Shown here: positions 13,708 to 19,552 of the stretch, piece by piece
How the letters are laid out: each line of letters begins with the position of its first letter
How positions within the stretch are numbered: the stretch's first letter is position 1
Assembly (NCBI GenBank): GCA_964504625.1
Contig: CAZDEK010000009.1
Location: 1 to 19,552, forward strand
Length of the DNA stretch: 19,552 nucleotides
Direction of reading: 5' to 3'
DNA from: CAZDEK01 sp964504625
Lineage (GTDB): Bacteria; Patescibacteriota; Saccharimonadia; CAILAD01; GCA-016700035
Position numbers and translations under genes: made by a program
Notes under the pieces: model-generated
The model's input: the letters and a program-made list of their open reading frames with translations, nothing else
What the model was told of the DNA's origin: nothing
Database searches by the model: none

Positions 13708-14778
13708 CTACCGTGGTGTCTTCTCGTACTGAGTAGAGACCAGCACGTCTTTGAGGGTATCGAGATCTTCAAGCACTGCACCGGTACCACGAGCAACTGC
13801 CGTGAGTGGATCATTCACAATCACTACCGGCATCTTCGTCTGCTGCTGCAAAAGCTGATCAAGGCCGCGCAGGAGCGCGCCGCCGCCAGCGATATGAATA
13901 CCGCGATCCATAATGTCGGCAATAAGTTCCGGCGGGGTTTCCTCAATAGTGTCTTTTACGGCATTTACAATCGCCTTGACCGACTTAGATAGCGCCGCTC
14001 GGACCTGATCGGAGTTGATAATAACCTCTTTCGGCAAGCCCGTCACAATATCGCGACCGCGGATTGGTGCTTCGAGTACGTGGTCCATCTCGCAGGCCGA
14101 GCCAACCGAGATCTTTATGGCCTCGGCTGTTCGCTCGCCCACCTGCAAGTTAAACTCTTCCTTAGCATAGGCAATGATATCCTCCGTCAGCTCATCACCA
14201 GCGATGCGAATCGAGCGACTAGCTACAATACCGCCCAGCGAGATTACCGCGACTTCGCTGGTACCCCCGCCAATATCCACAACCATGGATCCGGCTGCAT
14301 CATGAACGGGCAGCTCGGCTCCCACGGCCGCCGCCATCGGTTCCTCGATGAGGAAAGCCTGGCGGGCACCAGCGTTGGTCGCTGCATCCTCTACAGCTCG
14401 CTTCTCCACCTCAGTCACACCAGAAGGAATGCCTATCACGACCCGTGGGCGTGGAATAAGCGCGAAGTGCTGCTTATGGACCTTATCGAGAAAGTATTTG
14501 AGCATCTGCTCGGTGACCTCGAAGTCTGAGACCACCCCATCGACAAGCGGTCTCGAAGCGACAATATTTGCCGGCGTCTTGCCAACCATGCGCTTAGCTT
14601 CATCGCCGATCGCTAAAATCTGTCGCGTCTTCGTATTGATCGCCACCACACTCGGCTCGTTGATGATAATGCCCTTGCCCCTGAGATACACCAAAGTATT
14701 GGCCGTCCCAAGATCAATTCCAACATCGTGGGACAGCCTTCCGATAAACTCAGGAAGACGGACGCGCGGCAATTTCAT
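13708..14778 (-). CDS. mreB: Rod shape-determining actin homologue MreB
   Basis: MreB forms membrane-bound filaments that steer lateral wall synthesis. The 356-aa product shows the actin-fold ATPase motifs: phosphate 1 GIDLGTANTLVY near residue 20-31, GIPSGVTEVEKRAVEDAA, IEEPMAAAVG, phosphate 2 VVDIGGGTSEVAVISLGG, and the adenosine motif HIAGGGALLRGLDQLL. The first residues (MKLPRVRLPEFIGRL) are basic and could act as a membrane-binding stretch. The ATG at 14778 lies 7 nt after TGG-TAGACT and has AAGGA only 2 nt upstream, so a leaderless start is at least as likely as a ribosome-site start. It opens the mreB-mreC-mreD-mrdA cassette. Confidence 0.98.
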   Translation of the reverse strand: MKLPRVRLPEFIGRLSHDVGIDLGTANTLVYLRGKGIIINEPSVVAINTKTRQILAIGDEAKRMVGKTPANIVASRPLVDGVVSDFEVTEQMLKYFLDKVHKQHFALIPRPRVVIGIPSGVTEVEKRAVEDAATNAGARQAFLIEEPMAAAVGAELPVHDAAGSMVVDIGGGTSEVAVISLGGIVASRSIRIAGDELTEDIIAYAKEEFNLQVGERTAEAIKISVGSACEMDHVLEAPIRGRDIVTGLPKEVIINSDQVRAALSKSVKAIVNAVKDTIEETPPELIADIMDRGIHIAGGGALLRGLDQLLQQQTKMPVVIVNDPLTAVARGTGAVLEDLDTLKDVLVSTQYEKTPR

Positions 14779-14785
14779 TATCCTT

Positions 14786-14814
14786 AGTCTACCAGGAGTG
14801 CCCGCATGGCCTCA
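14786..14814 (-). promoter_or_regulatory. Promoter of mreB operon
   Basis: TGG-TAGACT on the minus strand (TGG 14794-14792, hexamer 14791-14786), ending 7 nt before the mreB ATG. A -35-like TTGAGG is present 18 nt upstream of the hexamer (about 14815-14810). The predicted start coincides with the ATG. Confidence 0.6.
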
Positions 14815-14824
14815 ACAGATTTAA

Positions 14825-15577
14825 CTACTTACCCGCGCTCAGTAGCAAAAAGGCTATCAGATTATTGAGAAAATGCAGCATCACCCCAGGGATAATACTG
14901 TGACTCTTGCGTGCCATCCAACACAGGATCAAACCCAGCAGAAAGGTATAGATCCCAACACTGAGCTGGCCATGCAATATCGCAAAAGCTGCCGAGCTGA
15001 TGACCGCAGCCAACCAAATCGGTAGCTTGCGTCCAAGCGCTGGGAACATGATGCCACGAAAGATCGTCTCCTCCACGGCCGGTGCGACCAATACCGTACT
15101 GACAAAGCTCAATGCATACCCCCAACCCGAGAGGCCAAATTCAAATACTTCCTGCTTATCATCAAGCGAAATCTGCGGCCAAAGTGCTTTCACAGCGGCA
15201 AACGCAAGGATGACTAATAGGATCTGCGCTACATATGCGCCGATGGTTACGACCAGCCAGCGACTCCGAAACTTACGCCAGCCGAGATCGGCCAGATTCG
15301 CCTTGCGACGCCAGCACAGCCAGACAATCAGCAACCCATAGACTGCGAGCACGACAGCATATTGCACGGCAGTCGCAAACGGATCTTCCCGCGCAAAGAA
15401 ATGTGACCAAGCACTCGGTAGCAGCCCCATGATTGACCAAATACGCAACAGCAGCACCAATCCAACCGGCGCCAATACTGGCACCACAAATACCGTTATT
15501 GCATCACGAAACCGCCAAGCCGTCGCATGCTTCGGCTTACTCAGTTTAGAAGAAGCGTTTAATGTCACTGATGGCAA
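14825..15577 (-). CDS. CPBP-family intramembrane glutamic endopeptidase
   Basis: CPBP (CAAX protease / bacteriocin-processing, Abi) proteins are polytopic membrane proteases. The 250-aa product has about six to seven membrane segments and the three family motifs: EETIFRG with E169, E170 and R174; AFAILHG with H202; and a GVMLHFLNN motif with H235 and N239. The listed TTG start at 15577 has GGGGA 6 nt upstream and overlaps the end of rseP by 32 bp; an internal GTG three codons later is an alternative. The overlap implies coupled translation with the RseP-type protease. Substrate is unknown; in other bacteria members act in bacteriocin immunity, lipoprotein or signal processing. Confidence 0.9.
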   Translation of the reverse strand: MPSVTLNASSKLSKPKHATAWRFRDAITVFVVPVLAPVGLVLLLRIWSIMGLLPSAWSHFFAREDPFATAVQYAVVLAVYGLLIVWLCWRRKANLADLGWRKFRSRWLVVTIGAYVAQILLVILAFAAVKALWPQISLDDKQEVFEFGLSGWGYALSFVSTVLVAPAVEETIFRGIMFPALGRKLPIWLAAVISSAAFAILHGQLSVGIYTFLLGLILCWMARKSHSIIPGVMLHFLNNLIAFLLLSAGK

Positions 15578-16625
15578 TGATTATCCCCAGCAGTATGAGA
15601 GCTGCAAAGCCTGCAGCATGAGCCCAGGTTTCTGTCCGGTCACTAATAGGTAGGCCGATTTTTTTCAAGATTAAGACGAATAATCGACCACCGTCGAGTG
15701 CTGGCAGCGGTAGTGCGTTAATAACAGCCAGCGACAATGATATTGAAGCGATCAACACCAGCACATAGTCCATGCCAAACTTTATCACCTGCCCGAAGAC
15801 TGCTGTCACACCAACAGGTCCGGTAACGGTGTCTGCCACCCGGAACTTACTAATGAGCGTAAAGATTGCTCCAACAAAGGCTATTACCGTAGCGATCATC
15901 GACTGCCACATGAGCATGAGTCCAGCGATCGGAGCTGCCCAGAGCTCATACTTTTGCTTGGCCTGTGGCAAAGCCACGACCCCCAATATACCCTTTGACT
16001 GATCAGAACCGAGCGTGAAGGTACGCGTCGTTTCCTTCCCGCCGCGCATATAGATCATCGTCACTGACTTACCAGCATTCTCAGTGGTGAAGCTCTTGAG
16101 CTGGGCTTCATCAGCAAAGCTCTTGCCATTGATCGAAACCAGCACATCACCAGTGCTTAGGCCAGCTGCTTCGGCTGCACTGTCTTTGCCGACTTGAAAC
16201 ACCACCAGCTTAGTCTGCTCAGCCGCAATCGGCTGAATCGGTCCTACGCTCGGCATCGGAAAAGGAAAGATTTGTGGGATACCGGTAGCTGCAAGATAGG
16301 TGAAGATCAACCAGGCAATCAGCGCGTTCATGGCGACTCCAGCCATAAGAACCTTCGTCTTTACCCAGAGTGACTTGGAGGCAAAGCTCTTCGGTCCTTT
16401 TGACTCATTATCCTCACCCTCGAGTCGCACAAAGCCGCCGAGGGGTAAAGCATTGATCGTGTACTCAGTCCCACGCCACTGCTTGCTAAACAACTTAGGC
16501 GGGAAGCCAACCCCAAATTCATAGACGCGTATACCGTTGCGCTTAGCGACAATGAAGTGACCAAACTCGTGCGCAATCACCAGCGCCGAAAATATCAGCA
16601 AGACTAGAATAATGATGAGAAACAT
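15546..16625 (-). CDS. rseP: RseP-type M50 site-2 zinc metalloprotease
   Basis: Site-2 proteases cut transmembrane segments, releasing anti-sigma factors or clearing signal-peptide remnants. The 359-aa product begins with a membrane helix containing the zinc-binding HEFGH at 19-23, has a PDZ domain (GKDSAAEAAGLSTGDVLVSI region, about 145-200), and a C-terminal pair of helices with the third ligand motif NALPLPALDGG at 303-313. The ATG at 16625 has no Shine-Dalgarno and lies 8 nt after TATACT, again fitting a leaderless start. No sigma or anti-sigma gene is visible in the window, so the substrate cannot be inferred. The CPBP protease gene overlaps its 3' end. Confidence 0.95.
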   Translation of the reverse strand: MFLIIILVLLIFSALVIAHEFGHFIVAKRNGIRVYEFGVGFPPKLFSKQWRGTEYTINALPLGGFVRLEGEDNESKGPKSFASKSLWVKTKVLMAGVAMNALIAWLIFTYLAATGIPQIFPFPMPSVGPIQPIAAEQTKLVVFQVGKDSAAEAAGLSTGDVLVSINGKSFADEAQLKSFTTENAGKSVTMIYMRGGKETTRTFTLGSDQSKGILGVVALPQAKQKYELWAAPIAGLMLMWQSMIATVIAFVGAIFTLISKFRVADTVTGPVGVTAVFGQVIKFGMDYVLVLIASISLSLAVINALPLPALDGGRLFVLILKKIGLPISDRTETWAHAAGFAALILLGIIIAISDIKRFF

Positions 16626-16633
16626 TAGTTTCT

Positions 16634-16639
16634 AGTATA
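16634..16639 (-). promoter_or_regulatory. -10 element of rseP
   Basis: TATACT (16639-16634) on the minus strand ends 8 nt before the rseP ATG. The preceding triplet is CGG rather than TGN, so it is a weaker member of the group. No -35 is evident 16-18 nt upstream. Confidence 0.45.
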
Positions 16640-16681
16640 CCGAATTCTGTCTGAGTGCGGGCTGAAAACATCAAGCATCGT

Positions 16682-18616
16682 TCAACGAACCACAACCCTA
16701 CGTCCCATCCACAAGCCGGCTGTAATGAGCGTGAGCATCGCACCTAGATACGCCAAGGTATTCTCCCCCGTATCCGCGAGCTTGGTGGTGGCCAGTCCCA
16801 CCGGGTCAATCACGGTGCCATTGGCTTGTCCGTCTTGGTCGAGGATACCACCATCCGTGATGTTGTAGGTCAGTTTGAGCATACTCTTACCGTTGTAGTC
16901 TTCACGGGTGATGGTAGCATTTGGTACGTCTAGGTAGGTTTTGGAGTCTGTCTTGTATTTACGAGCTGTGTAGTCGCTAGGGTTACCGGGGAGATCGTAG
17001 TAGAGCGTAACGGTCTTGGTAGCTCCGGGAGTGGTGGTGAATTGGAAGGTCGTGAGACCGGCGGGATAACTCCCAGCAGAGTCTTTGGGGAGAGGCTTAG
17101 GATCTATGGCAGAGACCGTCGGGTTGGTCACATCACTCGGGAGGACGAGGGTGACGGTCTTGGATGAATTTGGCTCTGGATGCGTGAGAACCACTGGAGC
17201 GGGCGGAGCTGGACACGTACCGTTGTACTCATACGCACCGGAATCAAAGGCAGCACACTGCGGACGGGCTACTCCCCGAGAATCAGTGGTGAGTCCGTTG
17301 ACGGGCACACCAGCATCAATGGCGATACTCCCCTCGCCGAGGGGGATGGTAGGGACAGAACCACCATAGTCACCGAGGGTACCAAGCTTGAGGTCGGCGG
17401 GATTAACGTTGTTTTTGTCCGTGGGTTGCGTGAAGGAGGAGGAGCAGGTGTCGTCGTCAGAGATGTTGCCGCCGAGGGAAGCGGTAGTAATCTGTGTGGA
17501 GCCTGGAATATTGTACTCCTGATTAATATTCATAAATGAGCAAGATAGTTTTTGCTGATCGAATTTCGCATCATATACTATACTATTTCCGATATTTTGA
17601 TTTATGGTTAGCGATCCTTGACCTACTACTGCACCGACGACACTAATGCCTGCATTTTTAAGTGGGAACGGATAGCCAACTGGCGCGAACTCAGTTAAGA
17701 AGGAGTGCACATTACCAATCGTCATATTGTTATATGAAATGTTGGCATGAACATCGGTATCGCTTTGATTGATAATAGACCCAGTAATTCCAAAAGAATT
17801 TAAGTTGCCATATATATCATGAATAGTAATATTCGAATAGGTAGCGTTAACTATGCCTGCGTAGTTTACTCCGACTGCACTATTATCGGCGCTATGCAAT
17901 GCACTAATCGTCGTGTTAGAGATCTCTGCCGTAGTGATACCACCATCATTAGCACCAAAGCTAATACCAAGGGCTGAGTTTTCAGCTCCAGAGCATTCGA
18001 TATTCTTAATTGTTGTGTTGTGTATTATGAGGCTGCTGTCTATGGGACTCGTATTAAATGGAAATATACCAAAATTAATACACATTCCCTGACCATCAAT
18101 AACAAAGTTATTAGTTTCCAGCGCATGAATGTTCTGACTAGCAAAGCCCAATTTACTCGTATGCGTCAAGGTAAAATTCTGCAGCTTTATAGAGTTGCCA
18201 ACCCCAGAACCTACCAAAAAATAGAAATCATCGCCAGAAATGACGCTGTTTTCTGCTGATTCACCATTAATGGTAAAACTCGCATCAGCACCAACTGCTC
18301 TGGGGATTCCGCCTAATGCATCGCTAAAGAGTGTATTAAAACCGTTTTCTAAAAATGAATTTGCCGTCAGCGTAATCGTCCCGCTCGGCAGATTAATGGT
18401 GTCATTGTTCCCATCCCCAGCCGCACAATCGAGATTAGTTTGAGCCTGATCGTTAATATTTTGAAAAGCCTCTGAGAGCTGACACTGACCATTAGCGTCA
18501 ATGCCGTCATTACCAGCTACAACATTGAGCGTGGCAGCGTGGGCCCGCGGCACAAGTAAAAATGAAAGACCCGCTACCATTCCCGACAGAAGAAGTAGTC
18601 GAGATATTTGCTTCAC
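16682..18616 (-). CDS. Secreted beta-helix surface protein with choice-of-anchor domains and LAxTG anchor (644 aa)
   Basis: Signal peptide at 1-27 (likely cleavage after AHA). Residues 29-85 resemble the CSLREA-type start of right-handed beta-helix surface proteins (NGQCQLSEAFQNIN, GDGNNDTINLPSG). Residues about 110-370 are Asn/Ile/Ser-rich repeats typical of a parallel beta-helix. LGTLGDYGGSVPTIPL to RGVARPQCAAFDSGAYEY (411-464) matches the choice-of-anchor Q pattern. About 480-608 matches a choice-of-anchor U pattern (SYPAGLTTFQF, ITDGGILDQDGQANG). The end is a sorting signal: LADTG 613-617, a membrane segment and GRRVVVR. Eight cysteines, an even number, suit disulfides. GTG start at 18616 has AAGGGG 5 nt upstream and is 1 bp after the preceding gene's stop. 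The beta-helix part is AT-rich while the C-terminal part is GC-rich, suggesting mosaic origin. Cell-surface structure or adhesin is an inference. Confidence 0.85.
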   Translation of the reverse strand: MKQISRLLLLSGMVAGLSFLLVPRAHAATLNVVAGNDGIDANGQCQLSEAFQNINDQAQTNLDCAAGDGNNDTINLPSGTITLTANSFLENGFNTLFSDALGGIPRAVGADASFTINGESAENSVISGDDFYFLVGSGVGNSIKLQNFTLTHTSKLGFASQNIHALETNNFVIDGQGMCINFGIFPFNTSPIDSSLIIHNTTIKNIECSGAENSALGISFGANDGGITTAEISNTTISALHSADNSAVGVNYAGIVNATYSNITIHDIYGNLNSFGITGSIINQSDTDVHANISYNNMTIGNVHSFLTEFAPVGYPFPLKNAGISVVGAVVGQGSLTINQNIGNSIVYDAKFDQQKLSCSFMNINQEYNIPGSTQITTASLGGNISDDDTCSSSFTQPTDKNNVNPADLKLGTLGDYGGSVPTIPLGEGSIAIDAGVPVNGLTTDSRGVARPQCAAFDSGAYEYNGTCPAPPAPVVLTHPEPNSSKTVTLVLPSDVTNPTVSAIDPKPLPKDSAGSYPAGLTTFQFTTTPGATKTVTLYYDLPGNPSDYTARKYKTDSKTYLDVPNATITREDYNGKSMLKLTYNITDGGILDQDGQANGTVIDPVGLATTKLADTGENTLAYLGAMLTLITAGLWMGRRVVVR

Positions 18617-18617
18617 G

Positions 18618-19552
18618 CTAGCCCCTTTTTCTGCTAATAGCTATCAAGCCACCTCCAAAAAGAAAGCCGCTGAGTGTCAAATATAGCCATAGGTTTTCAC
18701 CGGTATTCGCCAGACTGGTTGGATTACCGCTGGTCGTAGCCGTGGTCGCCAATCCAACAGGATCCACAATGACTCCATTCGCCTGGCCATCATCATCGAG
18801 CGCACCACCATCAGTGATCGAGTAGGTCGCGACCAGTGCCTTAGTGGTACCAACTGTTTCGGAGGTAATTGATGAACCTGGGACATCTCGATATTCATTA
18901 GTGAAGTCGTTGTACTTGCGAAGGCTATAACGATCCGGCTGATCATCTACAAAGACATACTTGGTTACATTGACTGTATCACCCCTCGAGCAATTTAGGC
19001 TAAAGTCCGTCAAACCATAAGGGTAGCTCTTACCAGCATCCTTCTGAGCGAGACTATTTACATCCAGCGAAGTGACCGACCCATTATCGGAGCAACCGGT
19101 GGTGACGAAGGTCTCCATGATACCCGTCGAGTCTATCTCAAGGCTGGTGACCGTTGGCTGAAGCCTATCCGGAATACCATCATTGTTCCCATCGCCGTTA
19201 TTGGGGGCTGCATCTTCGACAGAGTCAGCGATACCATCAGCGTCAAAGTCACCAGCATTACCGATGCCGATGTTTTGTGAGTACTCGGAGGTTGAGCCGA
19301 AGCCTGAGGGGGTGGTGTTATCAATAGCGGTGGTCGTAGCAGTCAGCGCCTGCTTATAGAAATCACCGTTTACTGTGAACGTAACGGTCTTATCGGTGCC
19401 AGGAGCAACTGATGGGGCTGCCCCCAGATACGTCTGGCACGGTCCAGCATAAAAGACAGTGGACTGATCATTCGCACAGAATTCAACCCGATAGCGATTC
19501 GTCGGACTATCCGCTGCATCAAGGTCATACGTAATCGTAAGTTGGTTCCCAA
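18618..19552 (-). CDS. Surface protein with thrombospondin-3-like and choice-of-anchor U-type domains, LAxTG anchor (partial)
   Basis: The frame is open from the right edge of the window to the TAG at 18618, giving 310 residues; the N-terminus lies outside. An internal ATG at 19118 is not the start. Visible residues about 1-100 are a beta-rich segment with a Cys25-Cys38 pair and TSEYSQNIGIG. 101-129 are Asp/Asn-rich calcium-binding-like repeats (FDADGIADSVED, GDGNNDGIPD). 131-268 match the choice-of-anchor U pattern (SYPYGLTDFSLNC, ITDGGALDDDGQANG), with Cys153 and Cys187. The end is a sorting signal, LANTG at 280-284, a membrane segment and a basic tail SRKRG. The C-terminal third is paralogous to that of the next gene, which starts 1 bp after the stop, so the pair is an operon arising by duplication or domain sharing. 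Confidence 0.85.
   Translation of the reverse strand, partial: GNQLTITYDLDAADSPTNRYRVEFCANDQSTVFYAGPCQTYLGAAPSVAPGTDKTVTFTVNGDFYKQALTATTTAIDNTTPSGFGSTSEYSQNIGIGNAGDFDADGIADSVEDAAPNNGDGNNDGIPDRLQPTVTSLEIDSTGIMETFVTTGCSDNGSVTSLDVNSLAQKDAGKSYPYGLTDFSLNCSRGDTVNVTKYVFVDDQPDRYSLRKYNDFTNEYRDVPGSSITSETVGTTKALVATYSITDGGALDDDGQANGVIVDPVGLATTATTSGNPTSLANTGENLWLYLTLSGFLFGGGLIAISRKRG

Noticed and set aside
14348..14824. 158-codon plus-strand ORF antisense to mreB
   Set aside because: Shadow of mreB in a codon-biased region; no ribosome site or family pattern.
17540..18400. AT-rich stretch as a possible mobile element or phage insertion
   Set aside because: It is in frame within a single surface gene with beta-helix character; no transposase, inverted repeat or target duplication is visible. 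A domain-level mosaic explains it better.
136..19552. Alternative genetic code (UGA as glycine)
   Set aside because: serS, lysK, mreC and the 644-aa gene end at TGA at family-consistent lengths, and no conserved protein contains an in-frame TGA.

Overview
This is a compact, fully collinear bacterial segment: every gene I can support is on the minus strand, so transcription runs from right to left. The content suggests a Candidate Phyla Radiation (Patescibacteria) genome, most likely a Saccharibacteria (TM7) relative. Reasons: a cysteine-free class I lysyl-tRNA synthetase, a DUF5663-like small protein beside a huge lineage-restricted coiled-coil protein, tightly packed housekeeping genes, and surface proteins ending in LAxTG sorting signals. 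UGA is used as a normal stop (serS, lysK, mreC and the 644-aa surface gene end in TGA), which argues against the UGA-recoding Gracilibacteria and Absconditabacteria. The phylum call is inference.

Layout in transcription order. (1) 19552-16682: two tandem secreted surface proteins, the first cut by the window edge, both with a choice-of-anchor U-type domain and a LAxTG anchor. (2) 16625-14825: an RseP-type site-2 protease overlapping a CPBP-family membrane protease. (3) 14778-10373: mreB, mreC, mreD and a PBP2 transpeptidase (mrdA), the elongation cassette. (4) 10230-9769: greA, with its own promoter and a long leader holding a hairpin plus U-tract. (5) 9693-6075: lysK (class I), serS, hpf and a small cysteine-containing protein. 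(6) 6007-3386: secA. (7) 3338-136: a 950-aa membrane-associated coiled-coil protein and a DUF5663-like protein, followed by a terminator and perhaps the start of another gene at the left edge.

The strongest non-coding signal is a repeated promoter design. Six genes (rseP, mreB, lysK, serS, secA and the 950-aa gene) have a -10 hexamer only 6-11 nt upstream of the start codon, five of them preceded by an extended -10 TGN. This predicts leaderless or nearly leaderless mRNAs. Genes inside operons (hpf, the DUF5663-like gene, the 129-aa gene, the CPBP gene, the second surface gene) instead have Shine-Dalgarno sequences. At three joints a terminator-like hairpin runs directly into the next extended -10 promoter. 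No tRNA, rRNA, CRISPR array, insertion sequence or gene-free stretch over 300 bases was found.

The mre/PBP2 genes build the cell wall cylinder, secA exports precursors including the surface proteins, rseP and CPBP are membrane proteases, and greA, lysK, serS and hpf serve transcription and translation.
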